64,000 nucleotides of DNA from contig NZ_CP051144.1 of NCBI RefSeq assembly GCF_012317385.1, positions 2,046,001 through 2,110,000 on the forward strand, written 5' to 3'. The notes beneath the pieces were generated by a model. It was not told where the DNA came from, ran no database searches, and was given only the letters and a program-made list of their open reading frames with translations. Both the position numbers and the translations under genes were made by a program. Below are positions 45,687 to 54,621 of this stretch, piece after piece. Position 1 is the first letter of the stretch. Each line of letters begins with the position of its first letter. The DNA comes from Romboutsia sp. CE17 (lineage in GTDB: Bacteria > Bacillota > Clostridia > Peptostreptococcales > Peptostreptococcaceae).

Positions 45687-46040
45687 TTATTTTCCTCTTT
45701 TTTTATTACTTAACCTTAAAATGATATGTCTTCTAATTCTAGATAAATTGTCGAACAATCTCGAACCAAAAACTAATATGGCTGCGTAATAAATTGGTAT
45801 CCCTAATCTATCACCTATGTATGTTAAGAATATAGCTAACAACGAGTTTCCAATGAATCCTGTAATAAATATTAAATTATCATATTTTCCATCAAATGTC
45901 GACTTTACTGCACCAAAAATTGAATCTAATGCAGCAAGTATTGCTACTGACATATAAATAGAGTAATCCATTGGGTAAGTAAAGGGAATATAATAACCAA
46001 TGACTACGCCTAGTGCTAGTCCTCCTAGTATCCACAACAT
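45687..46040 (-). CDS. sbp: Small basic protein, DUF1290 family
   Basis: 117 residues, three to four membrane segments, ending in a very basic tail (RRHIILRLSNKKRGK). The conserved stretch AILAALDSIFGAVKSTFDGKYD marks DUF1290 (Sbp), always found in Firmicute dcw clusters between DUF881 genes and ftsA/ftsZ. Function unknown. RBS AGAAGGTG, ATG. Confidence 0.9.
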   Translation of the reverse strand: MLWILGGLALGVVIGYYIPFTYPMDYSIYMSVAILAALDSIFGAVKSTFDGKYDNLIFITGFIGNSLLAIFLTYIGDRLGIPIYYAAILVFGSRLFDNLSRIRRHIILRLSNKKRGK

Positions 46041-46100
46041 AAATATTCACCTTCTTTATTTTACTTTGAAATACTGCAATTTTTCAAGCTTTTTATGTCT

Positions 46101-46811
46101 TTATTTAGCTTTTTCATAAAAATTCACCTTTATTTTTTCATTTGCTTCTACATTTATATAAATTCCATATCCATCTCTTAATAAATTTGCATATGACTCT
46201 GGAGAATTTATACTAGCCATTAATGAATCTATATTTCCTATTGCTTTTATTATGAAAGGTTGCCCATAGGTATTCTTATTAACTGTTATTGTAGCTCCTG
46301 AACACTTTATTTCACTTGTAGGTAAGACTCTTTCTCCATTTATGGATATTGCTTTTGAGCCAGCCTTTTTTAAATCATTCAAGATTCTTAGAATATCTAT
46401 ATCATGAACTAATAAATCATTAGGATTTTCACCACTAGCTAATTCCCTTTCACTATCTTTTATAGTTATAGTTACACCACTACCTTCAATATCGTCATAT
46501 CCACTTACTTTTTTTAAATACTCCAACTCATCTTTCATAAGATCTTCTAGTGACTTATTCTCATCTTCTAAAACTTCTTCATATGATTTTAAATTTTCAC
46601 TATAATTTTTTTTTCTTTCTTTTAATTTAGATATTTCTATCTTAATATCATTAATTTCTTCTTCAAGATTTCTCTTTTCTTCTAGAGTAATATATACATT
46701 ATTTGGATTCATAGATTTTACATAAATAGTTATAGATAATCCTATTATAAATGCCGCTAACATTAATAGAGCTCGTTTAATTTTTTGTTTATTAATCTTC
46801 ATCTTTTTCAT
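46101..46811 (-). CDS. DUF881 family protein, second copy
   Basis: 236 residues: an N-terminal helix (about 12-30), a coiled coil (about 43-85) and the DUF881 domain (GSGVTITIKDSERELASGENPNDLLVHD, then KAGSKAISINGERV). The first 20 bases overlap the end of the preceding DUF881 gene, so translation is coupled; two in-frame ATGs (codons 1 and 4) are possible. Extracellular orientation is expected. Known only as a member of dcw clusters (YlxX/YlxW-like); function unknown. Confidence 0.85.
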   Translation of the reverse strand: MKKMKINKQKIKRALLMLAAFIIGLSITIYVKSMNPNNVYITLEEKRNLEEEINDIKIEISKLKERKKNYSENLKSYEEVLEDENKSLEDLMKDELEYLKKVSGYDDIEGSGVTITIKDSERELASGENPNDLLVHDIDILRILNDLKKAGSKAISINGERVLPTSEIKCSGATITVNKNTYGQPFIIKAIGNIDSLMASINSPESYANLLRDGYGIYINVEANEKIKVNFYEKAK

Positions 46812-47520
46812 TTATATCTACACCATCTAAGTATTCTCTTTCATTAGAAGCCTTTATAGTTATATTATCGCTTTTTTCTACAGTAACTTTAGCATTATAG
46901 TATTTTTCTATTTCCCAGACAATACCATATTTTATTTGAAGTGCTGATGCTAATGTATCTGCATTACCAATAGCTTTTATTACAAAAGGCTCTTTTATAA
47001 TAGAGTCATTTAAATATAGCTTGTCTTCTTTTAAATGTATATATGAGTTGTAAACTATCCTATGACCATTTAAAGATACTGCATTTGCTTGGGCAGAGTT
47101 TAACTTATTTATAAGAGAAAGTAACAAATCAAAATTATAACTTATTCCATCTAAAGATGCATTACTTATATTTCCACTTTCCGTAACAGATTTTATCGTT
47201 ACTACTACTCCTTGCCCCTTCACATCTGTGTATCCTGCTAACTCTTCATATTTCTTTATTTCAGAACTTATATTTCCTTCTAAAGATCCATCTTTAGCAT
47301 TTTTATAACTATCTATATCATCTTGTATTCTTTTTATTTCTTCTTTTAAGTCTTCCTCTTCTTTTTTTAATGATTTTAATTCTTGAGTCAGTTGTTCTCC
47401 TTTTTTTAAGGTCGTCATTCCATTATTTTCTTGATTTATGCTTTTTAGCTGTAAACTTATAAAAATCCCTAGTATAATTGTAACTACTACTAGACTTTTA
47501 TAAGATATTTTCTTATGCAA
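46792..47520 (-). CDS. DUF881 family protein, first copy
   Basis: Same plan as the following gene: N-terminal helix, coiled coil (about 45-80), DUF881 domain (GQGVVVTIKSV, SAQANAVSLNGHRIV). I prefer a TTG start at 47520, 8 nt after GAGGAG; a GTG three codons earlier overlaps this RBS. 242 residues. It lies between ftsQ and its paralogue. The two DUF881 genes correspond to ylxW and ylxX of B. subtilis. Confidence 0.83.
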   Translation of the reverse strand: MHKKISYKSLVVVTIILGIFISLQLKSINQENNGMTTLKKGEQLTQELKSLKKEEEDLKEEIKRIQDDIDSYKNAKDGSLEGNISSEIKKYEELAGYTDVKGQGVVVTIKSVTESGNISNASLDGISYNFDLLLSLINKLNSAQANAVSLNGHRIVYNSYIHLKEDKLYLNDSIIKEPFVIKAIGNADTLASALQIKYGIVWEIEKYYNAKVTVEKSDNITIKASNEREYLDGVDINEKDED

Positions 47521-47546
47521 ATTAATCACTCCTCATTTGCTGCTTA

Positions 47547-48290
47547 TCAACTTGGTTTATATACGGCATAGTTACTATATGTTAGATCTACTATTCCATC
47601 ATTAATTTTTTTACTTTGTAGATCTACTAATATTTTGCTAGCCCTAGCTATATTATATTCTAATTCTTTATCATCTACTATTAAAAATTTTGTCCCATAC
47701 TTAGTTATTATATTTATTTCATCCTCATTTGTATACTCAATTTGTTTCACTTCTTTTTCTAAATACTCAGATTTTATAATATTTAATACTTTTAGCATAC
47801 CGTCTTTTTCTTTTTGATTTTTAAAGGTAATAGAATTATTACTTAGTGTATAATCTACACTACATATTATTTTATCATTATTTTCTTCTAAATTATTAAT
47901 TTTTTCAATTAAATTTCCACTACTATCTATATAGCAATATTCATTTCCATTAAATAATACAGCTACAATATCTATTTCTTTAACAGTTATTACTATTTTA
48001 TTAGGAAGTTTTATTTTTACTTGAGCATCTTCTATATAAGGATTATTTACTATTTCTTTTCTTACCTTTTTTAAGTTATAAGTAAATATATTTTTGTTTG
48101 TTACTAATTTTTCTAAATCAATGATTTGGTCATCCTTTAAAGTTGTATTACCTATAATTTCGACTTTAGTTAGATTAAAAATATTGCTTTTTACTAACGA
48201 TATCGCACCTAAAGATACCATGAGTATAAAAGTTAAAACTATTATTAATTTATCTTTCCTTCTTTTTCTTTTTCTTTTTCTCTTTTTCAA
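47547..48290 (-). CDS. ftsQ: Cell division protein FtsQ/DivIB
   Basis: 247 residues from a TTG start at 48290 (GGAGG 7 nt upstream). The first 13 residues are almost all Lys/Arg (KKRKRKRKRRK), then one membrane helix (about 14-34), then a POTRA domain (LTKVEIIGNTTLKDDQII) and the FtsQ/DivIB core. It is part of the septal FtsQLB-like complex that controls FtsW-FtsI. About 170 bp and a terminator separate it from murA, so it has its own promoter. Confidence 0.9.
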   Translation of the reverse strand: MKKRKRKRKRRKDKLIIVLTFILMVSLGAISLVKSNIFNLTKVEIIGNTTLKDDQIIDLEKLVTNKNIFTYNLKKVRKEIVNNPYIEDAQVKIKLPNKIVITVKEIDIVAVLFNGNEYCYIDSSGNLIEKINNLEENNDKIICSVDYTLSNNSITFKNQKEKDGMLKVLNIIKSEYLEKEVKQIEYTNEDEINIITKYGTKFLIVDDKELEYNIARASKILVDLQSKKINDGIVDLTYSNYAVYKPS

Positions 48291-48436
48291 ACTCCCACCT
48301 CCTAATATATATTAAAATACAACCTTGTTATTATATTTCCCTACATAGGAGGCTATACTTTTAAAAGCAATTTAAATCTTATTTTTACAATATACTTGAT
48401 TACACCCGTTAAATTTACTTATTATTTTAATATATA

Positions 48437-48464
48437 ATAAAAGGCTCTATTTTGAGCCTTTAAA
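48437..48464 (-). terminator. Intrinsic terminator of murA
   Basis: AAAGGCTC-AAAATA-GAGCCTTT then T/A-rich sequence on the minus strand, overlapping the murA stop. Confidence 0.78.
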
Positions 48465-49713
48465 TTCTTCTAATATCCGCGCCTAAACTACGAAGCACTT
48501 CTTCTAAATTTTCATATCCTCTTTCTATATGATATATATCAGAAATCTCAGTTTCGCCCTCAGCTGCAAGTGCAGCTAACACAAGACTTGCTCCTCCTCT
48601 TAAATCCGTTGACTTTACTTTTCCTCCGCACAAAGATTCTACACCTGTTACCATACAAATCTTATCTGTTAATAACTTTATATCTGCTCCCATTTTTATA
48701 AGCTCTTTACAATGCATAAATCTATTTTCAAAAATAGTTTCAAAAAATATAGTTATACCATCAGATAAGGTCATTAAAGACATTAATTGTGATTGCATAT
48801 CAGTTGGAAAACCTGGATGTGGAGAAGTTTTTAGAAAATCTATAGTTTTAATTTTCTTAGGTGGTATTAGTGTAAGTCCACTTTCTGTATAGTTAATGTT
48901 ACACCCTGCATTTGTTAATACATTACTTATAGGTTCCATATGTGCTCTTATAGCCTTTTCAACCTCAAGTCGTCCGCCTGTCATAGCACTAGCTACCATA
49001 TAAGTTCCTATAGCTATTCTATCCGGTATTACACTATATTCAACTTTATCTAGCTTATCTACCCCTTCAATTTCTATATAATCTGTTCCCGCACCTTTAA
49101 TTTTTGCACCCATTGCATTCAAAAAATTCTGCAAATCTTCTATCTCTGGTTCTTTAGCGGCATTATATATCTTAGTTATACCTCTTGCCTTAACAGCTGC
49201 CAACATCGCATTCTCAGTTGCACCTACACTTGTTCTTTCAAATCTAATTTCATTTCCTTCAAGGTATTGTCTACAGCAACTAATTACACCATCATGTTCT
49301 TCAATTTTCACATTAAGGCATTCTAATGCTTTTAAATGTAAATCTATCGGCCTTGCTCCTATAGCGCACCCTCCTGGATGACTTATTTCAATACACTCTA
49401 ATCGACCTATCATAGCTCCCATAATAATTATAGATGATCTCATTTTTCTTACATACTCTTCATCTATCTTATTAAAATTGACATTAGAACTATCTATGAT
49501 TAAAGTATCTTCGCTATAGCTAACCTTACATCCTATACTTTCTAATATTCTAATCATAACAAAAACATCTGATATACAAGGTACATTGTGAATTATACTA
49601 ATACTCTCATTAAGTATAGTAGCTGCCATTATTGGTAATATAGCATTTTTGGCACCTCTAATTCTTAAAGTTCCTTCTATTTTGTTACATCCATTTATTA
49701 TATACTTAGACAA
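48460..49713 (-). CDS. murA: UDP-N-acetylglucosamine 1-carboxyvinyltransferase
   Basis: 417 residues. First committed step of peptidoglycan synthesis, transferring enolpyruvate to UDP-GlcNAc. K22 in RGAKNAILP and the catalytic C116 (HPGGCAIGARP), the fosfomycin target, are present. The start is TTG (49713), preceded by AGGGGGGGT. That RBS lies in one arm of a strong hairpin (49718-49781). Clostridia often carry two murA genes, so this one may be the cluster-specific copy. In Bacillus murB, not murA, holds this place. Confidence 0.95.
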   Translation of the reverse strand: MSKYIINGCNKIEGTLRIRGAKNAILPIMAATILNESISIIHNVPCISDVFVMIRILESIGCKVSYSEDTLIIDSSNVNFNKIDEEYVRKMRSSIIIMGAMIGRLECIEISHPGGCAIGARPIDLHLKALECLNVKIEEHDGVISCCRQYLEGNEIRFERTSVGATENAMLAAVKARGITKIYNAAKEPEIEDLQNFLNAMGAKIKGAGTDYIEIEGVDKLDKVEYSVIPDRIAIGTYMVASAMTGGRLEVEKAIRAHMEPISNVLTNAGCNINYTESGLTLIPPKKIKTIDFLKTSPHPGFPTDMQSQLMSLMTLSDGITIFFETIFENRFMHCKELIKMGADIKLLTDKICMVTGVESLCGGKVKSTDLRGGASLVLAALAAEGETEISDIYHIERGYENLEEVLRSLGADIRRI

Positions 49714-49717
49714 AATT

Positions 49718-49781
49718 ACCCCCCCTAGAAGTAGATTTAAATCAAAATGCTCTATATTTAAATCTATGTACTAGAGGGGGT
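49718..49781 (-). promoter_or_regulatory. Hairpin sequestering the murA ribosome binding site
   Basis: In the murG-murA gap, ACCCCCTCTAG pairs with CTAGGGGGGGT (one mismatch), and TAGATTTAAAT/ATTTAAATCTA continue the stem, about 21 of 22 possible pairs. The 3' arm contains the whole G-rich Shine-Dalgarno of murA. No T run follows, so it is not a typical terminator; it should reduce murA translation or mark an RNA-processing site. Confidence 0.65.
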
Positions 49782-49786
49782 ATATG

Positions 49787-51031
49787 TTACTTTTTCTTAA
49801 TTCCGATTACTTTTGGTTGATTTTCTGATTTCATTTCATCAGATTTATTTTCATCGCTTTTTTCTTCAACAGCCTTTGCTTCTGCTTTTTTAGATTTATT
49901 TTCTTTTTTGCTAACCTTTGATTTGTTATTAGCTTCATAGATTTTCATTATTTCATCATATATCAAATCTATAGCTTCTGGTTTTCCTATTTCTTTACTC
50001 GCATTTGCCATATCTATTAAAAGTTCTCTATCTCCTAATAATTTAAATACTGCTTCATTTAATCTTTCTGGAGTCAAGTTTTTTTCTAATATAGCAATAC
50101 CAGCACCTCTTGATTCTATACTCTTTGCATTATATTCTTGGTGATTTTCTGCAGTATAAGCCTTTGGTATTATTATAGATGGCTTACCTAAAGCTGTAAT
50201 TTCAGCTAAAGAAATTGCCCCTGCACTACCAATTACTAAATCACTTGCTGCTAATGCATTTGCCATATCTTCTAAGTAAGGAACTACTTGTTGATAAGGT
50301 TTTAAGTTTAGATGATCTAAAGTTTTAGAAAAATCTTCATAGTAATACTTTCCAGTAGCAAATATAAATGCTATATCTTCTTTTACCATATTTTCTATTA
50401 CTACTTTCATAGCTTCATTTATTTCTTCTGATCCCCCACTACCACCATAGCAAAGAACCATCTTTTTATCTTCACTTATTCCAAGATTTTTTCTTGCAAT
50501 ATTTTTTCTTGCTACTAATATTTCTTTTCTAACTGGATTTCCTGTTAAAACTAACTTCTCCCTGCTTCCTTCTGGGAATCTTACATGAGAATCTTCAAAG
50601 CTAGTTAAAACTCTTGTTACAACCTTTGATAGTATTTTATTAGTTACTCCTGGAAAAGAGTTTTGTTCATGAACTACTGTTGGAACTTTACTCATAGCCG
50701 CATTAAATAATACTGGACCACTTACATATCCACCAGTACCTATTACTACATCTGGCTTAAACTTTTTAACAACCTTTCTTGACTCTTCTAATCCTTTGAA
50801 TAGTTTAAATACTCTTTTTACATTATCAAAGTCTATTTTTCTTTTAAATCCTTGTACTGTAACTGTTTTTAACTCGTATCCATACTTAGGAACTATTTCT
50901 GATTCTATTCCTTTTTCTGTACCTACAAACATTATCTCAGCGTCTGGATGTTGCTCTTTTATTCTATTTGCAATGGCGATTGCTGGGTATACATGACCTC
51001 CAGTACCTCCGCCTGATAATAAAATTCTCAT
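49787..51031 (-). CDS. murG: UDP-GlcNAc:undecaprenyl-PP-MurNAc-pentapeptide GlcNAc transferase
   Basis: 414 residues. Makes lipid II at the inner membrane face. GGGTGGHVYPA near the N-terminus, the GT28 C-terminal domain with GGSGGSEEIN and the acceptor-binding PKAYTAENHQEYNA are present. The last about 47 residues are a Lys/Glu/Ser/Asn-rich, probably disordered extension (KKENKSKKAEAKAVEEKS...), not part of the usual about 365-residue enzyme. RBS AGGAGATG, ATG; directly after the spoVE/ftsW gene. Confidence 0.96.
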   Translation of the reverse strand: MRILLSGGGTGGHVYPAIAIANRIKEQHPDAEIMFVGTEKGIESEIVPKYGYELKTVTVQGFKRKIDFDNVKRVFKLFKGLEESRKVVKKFKPDVVIGTGGYVSGPVLFNAAMSKVPTVVHEQNSFPGVTNKILSKVVTRVLTSFEDSHVRFPEGSREKLVLTGNPVRKEILVARKNIARKNLGISEDKKMVLCYGGSGGSEEINEAMKVVIENMVKEDIAFIFATGKYYYEDFSKTLDHLNLKPYQQVVPYLEDMANALAASDLVIGSAGAISLAEITALGKPSIIIPKAYTAENHQEYNAKSIESRGAGIAILEKNLTPERLNEAVFKLLGDRELLIDMANASKEIGKPEAIDLIYDEIMKIYEANNKSKVSKKENKSKKAEAKAVEEKSDENKSDEMKSENQPKVIGIKKK

Positions 51032-51045
51032 TGAATCATCTCCTG

Positions 51046-52197
51046 TTAGTTAATTTTGACATGCTTTGAGATGTTTAACACTATACCTACAGCTCCCATT
51101 AGTATGGTCAGCGAGGTTCCTCCCATACTTATAAACGGTAAAGCAACTCCTGTTGCTGGCATAGATGAAGTAGCTACCGCTATGTTTAAAGCTGCTTGTA
51201 TTCCAATTTGCGCACCTATACCTGTAACTACCATACAAGAAAATACATCAGAACATTTTAATGCTATTCTAATACATCTATATACTAATATGACAAATAG
51301 CATCATAACTACTATGCATCCTATTAGTCCTAATTCTTCTCCTATTATAGCAAATATAAAGTCATTTTGTGGTTCTGGTATGTAAAAATACTTTTGTTTA
51401 CTTTTTCCAAGTCCTAAGCCAAATAATCCACCTGAACCTATAGCATATAAACTTTGAATTACTTGATACCCTGATCCTAATGGGTCTTGAAATGGATCTA
51501 AGAAAGACAATACTCTTTTTAGTCTATATGGCGCTGAAAGAACTAACACAGCAAATAGTCCCGCTCCTATACCTATCATGGTAGCAACAAATCTCATACT
51601 CATACCTGCTACAAATAACATTACAAAAATAACTAATATTATAGTACCAGCTGTAGACATATTAGGCTGAAGTATTATAAGTGCAAAGAAAATACCTGGA
51701 ACTAAAAGAAGTGGTAAAACACCTTTCATCAAAGATTTTATATTTTCATATCTTTTTTCAATTAATTTAGCTGTTATTAGTATACATGCAAATTTTGCAA
51801 TTTCTGCTGGTTGTATAGTCGCTCCACCAACTCCTAACCATCTTTTTGCACCATTTGCTTCTATTCCTAGTGGTGTTAACACTAAAACTAATAAAACTAT
51901 TGCTATTATACCAATTTTGGTAGCATTTTTCTTCCAAAATGTATATTCTATTCTAGATGTTATCATCATTCCTATAAAACCTAAAATAGCATAAATTACA
52001 TTTCTTTTTAAAAAATAAAAGGCATCGTGGTGTTTAAATGCAGCTTGTATGTAACTTGCACTAAACACCATTACTATGCCTATAAATACTAATGTCATAG
52101 TAGTATAAAATACTACTGGATCAAATTCAGTCTTCATTCCTTTTTTGATTTGTCTTTTCAAACCTTTTTCTTTAGGCTTCAAACCTTCTTTAGGCAT
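51046..52197 (-). CDS. spoVE: SEDS peptidoglycan glycosyltransferase SpoVE/FtsW
   Basis: 383 residues, about ten membrane helices. SEDS signatures: PSEIAKF-like QPAEIAKFACI, the catalytic-region LQPNMSTAGTI (Asn where many members have Asp, an exchange worth checking), FIFAIIGEELGLIG and ISMGGTSL. Polymerises lipid II with a class B PBP. Its location near spoVD suggests SpoVE, but in this group the same protein may also act as vegetative FtsW. RBS AAAGGGAGG, ATG. Confidence 0.92.
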   Translation of the reverse strand: MPKEGLKPKEKGLKRQIKKGMKTEFDPVVFYTTMTLVFIGIVMVFSASYIQAAFKHHDAFYFLKRNVIYAILGFIGMMITSRIEYTFWKKNATKIGIIAIVLLVLVLTPLGIEANGAKRWLGVGGATIQPAEIAKFACILITAKLIEKRYENIKSLMKGVLPLLLVPGIFFALIILQPNMSTAGTIILVIFVMLFVAGMSMRFVATMIGIGAGLFAVLVLSAPYRLKRVLSFLDPFQDPLGSGYQVIQSLYAIGSGGLFGLGLGKSKQKYFYIPEPQNDFIFAIIGEELGLIGCIVVMMLFVILVYRCIRIALKCSDVFSCMVVTGIGAQIGIQAALNIAVATSSMPATGVALPFISMGGTSLTILMGAVGIVLNISKHVKIN

Positions 52198-52240
52198 ATG
52201 AGACTTACCTCCCTTTGCATTCGTTATAGCAGTATAGAGG

Positions 52241-53602
52241 TTATATTAAATTGTTTACATTATCCTTGAAGTCTTTTCCTCTTACTTCAAAATTACTATA
52301 CATATCCCAACTTGCACATGCAGGCGAAAGTAAAACTACATCACCTTTCTTGGCAATTTTATATGAAGTTTCTACGGCTTCTTTCATATTATTTACTATG
52401 TATATTTTGTCAAAGCCTTTTTCTTTTGCAGCTTCTTCTATTATAGGTGCTGTTTCACCTAATAATACTAAGGCTACTACATTTTCCTTTGCAATTTCAA
52501 GAAGTTCATCAAAACTACTTCCTTTATCCTTACCTCCAGCAATTAATATTATATCTTTATTATAAGACTTAACTGCCTTTATAGTAGAGTCTGGATTAGT
52601 TCCTTTTGAGTCATTTACAAACATTATGTCATTTAACTCTCTTACAAATTCTTGTCTGTGTTCAACTGCTTTAAATGTTTTTAATACATCTTTTATTATC
52701 TCTAGGTCAATATTACTTACATAAGTTATACCTATAGCTGCCATGCAGTTTTCTAAATTATGATCTCCAGGTAAACTTAGTTCACTTGCATTTAATAGAA
52801 CTATTTTTTCATTTATATCTATAATTATATTATTATTTTCATCTAGATATATTCCTTTATTTAATTTTTCTTTTCTTGAAAAGAATATAACTTTAGAGTT
52901 ACAATTTTTTGCTAAATCTCTTACTTGCAAATCATCATAATTTAAAATTGTAAAATCATCTTCTTTTTGATTTTCAAAAACTCTAGCTTTCGCAGCAATA
53001 TAATTTTCCATAGTATGATGTCTATTCATATGATCTTCAGTTACATTTAAAAATGCACTTACTTTTGGTCTAAATTCATCTATACTTTCTAACTGGAAAC
53101 TACTTAATTCTGTTACTAATATAGATTCTTTAGTTGTAGTATCAACTGTATCTATAACGGGATTTCCGATATTCCCAACAATATAAGTATCTTTATTAGC
53201 CTTTTTGAAAATTTCTCCAACTATACTAGTAGTAGTAGTTTTACCATTTGTACCTGTAATCCCTATAAAAATAGGATTATTCTTAGATAATCTATATGCT
53301 AATTCTACTTCACCTATTATTTTGATGTTATTTTTCTTTAATTTACATATAAAAGGCAGGTCTAAAGGTACCCCTGGAGATACCACTGCCATATCAATAT
53401 CATCTACATTTTCCGGATGATATCCTAATATATATTCTACATTTTTTATATCTTTTAATTCATTTAATATATCTTCTAATTGTGACTTATTTTTTATATC
53501 GTTCACAATAGTCTTCGCATCTAGTTTATCTAAATACTTTATTGTAGATACTCCAGTTTTTGCAAGACCAACTAGTAAAACTTTTTTATTTTTAAGTTCC
53601 AC
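52241..53602 (-). CDS. murD: UDP-N-acetylmuramoylalanine--D-glutamate ligase
   Basis: 453 residues from a GTG at 53602, 8 nt after GGAGG; a TTG five codons earlier includes the RBS and is rejected. Mur ligase with GITGTNGKTTTTSIVGEI (ATP loop), ENCMAAIGITY and the C-terminal VNDSKGTNPDS and GGKDKGSSFDEL. It adds D-Glu to UDP-MurNAc-L-Ala. It follows mraY by about 16 bp. Confidence 0.96.
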   Translation of the reverse strand: MELKNKKVLLVGLAKTGVSTIKYLDKLDAKTIVNDIKNKSQLEDILNELKDIKNVEYILGYHPENVDDIDMAVVSPGVPLDLPFICKLKKNNIKIIGEVELAYRLSKNNPIFIGITGTNGKTTTTSIVGEIFKKANKDTYIVGNIGNPVIDTVDTTTKESILVTELSSFQLESIDEFRPKVSAFLNVTEDHMNRHHTMENYIAAKARVFENQKEDDFTILNYDDLQVRDLAKNCNSKVIFFSRKEKLNKGIYLDENNNIIIDINEKIVLLNASELSLPGDHNLENCMAAIGITYVSNIDLEIIKDVLKTFKAVEHRQEFVRELNDIMFVNDSKGTNPDSTIKAVKSYNKDIILIAGGKDKGSSFDELLEIAKENVVALVLLGETAPIIEEAAKEKGFDKIYIVNNMKEAVETSYKIAKKGDVVLLSPACASWDMYSNFEVRGKDFKDNVNNLI

Positions 53603-53618
53603 CTTTCTTCCCTCCAAT

Positions 53619-54581
53619 TTAGAATACAGCTATTATTCCTATCCAAGCTAAAACTACCGTCACTATCCAGAAAGTAAATACTACCTTAGTTTCTGGCCAT
53701 CCACATTGCTCAAAGTGGTGATGTATTGGAGCCATTTTAAATATTCTTTTCTTAGTTAACTTATAGTAAGTTACTTGAAGCATAACTGATATTGCTTCTG
53801 CAAAATATATCCCTCCAACTAATACAAATAAAAGCATAGAGTTTGTTAATACTGCAAAAGCCGTTACAGCACCTCCTAAGGCCATTGAACCTGTGTCCCC
53901 CATAAATATCTTAGCTGGGTAAGCATTAAATCCTAAAAATCCTATACATGCACCTACAGTCGCTGATGCAAGTACTGCAACCTCCATATTTGATATAGAT
54001 GTTGCGAATAACATAAAGAACCCTGCAACTATTAAAGTTACTCCTGATGCTAAACCATCTAAACCATCTGTTAAGTTAACTGCATTTACTATACCAACTA
54101 TCATAAATGTCATTAGCGGTATATATAATGGTCCTAGGTTTATAACAGTCTCAGTAAATGGTATTATAAGTTGTGTTGCACTTGGTGATGAGCTGTATTG
54201 ATAATAAGAAACATATAAAGCTAAAGCTACTTGCATAACTATTTTTTGCCATGGCTTTAAACCTAATGATCTTCTCATCTTTATGATTATAAAGTCATCT
54301 ACAAATCCTACAAATCCGAATCCAACTATGCATATAAGCCCTACAATCATGTCTGAGCTTATATTACTTCTTGTTAATCCTGTAATAAGTATTGCTATTA
54401 TTATAAGTACTCCACCCATTGTAGGTGTACCATTTTTTTGTAAATGCGTTTGTGGTCCATCATCTCTAACTGTTTGACCGAATTTAAATTTAGTTAACAT
54501 CGGTATAAATATCGGTCCTAGTATAATTACTATTAGAAATGAAATCATTGCTGTATACGTAAGTTCTGTTATTCCTAACAT
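53619..54581 (-). CDS. mraY: Phospho-MurNAc-pentapeptide translocase
   Basis: 320 residues, ten membrane helices. Makes lipid I from UDP-MurNAc-pentapeptide and undecaprenyl phosphate. Motifs: GTPTMGG, DDFIIIKMRRSLGL, NLTDGLDGLASG with catalytic Asp pair, MGDTGSMALGG and HHHFEQCGW. RBS GGAGAGGAG, ATG. It lies between murF and murD. Confidence 0.97.
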   Translation of the reverse strand: MLGITELTYTAMISFLIVIILGPIFIPMLTKFKFGQTVRDDGPQTHLQKNGTPTMGGVLIIIAILITGLTRSNISSDMIVGLICIVGFGFVGFVDDFIIIKMRRSLGLKPWQKIVMQVALALYVSYYQYSSSPSATQLIIPFTETVINLGPLYIPLMTFMIVGIVNAVNLTDGLDGLASGVTLIVAGFFMLFATSISNMEVAVLASATVGACIGFLGFNAYPAKIFMGDTGSMALGGAVTAFAVLTNSMLLFVLVGGIYFAEAISVMLQVTYYKLTKKRIFKMAPIHHHFEQCGWPETKVVFTFWIVTVVLAWIGIIAVF

Positions 54582-54621
54582 AATATAAACTCCTCTCCCT
54601 GCTGGCTTTTCTTTAAGTTAT

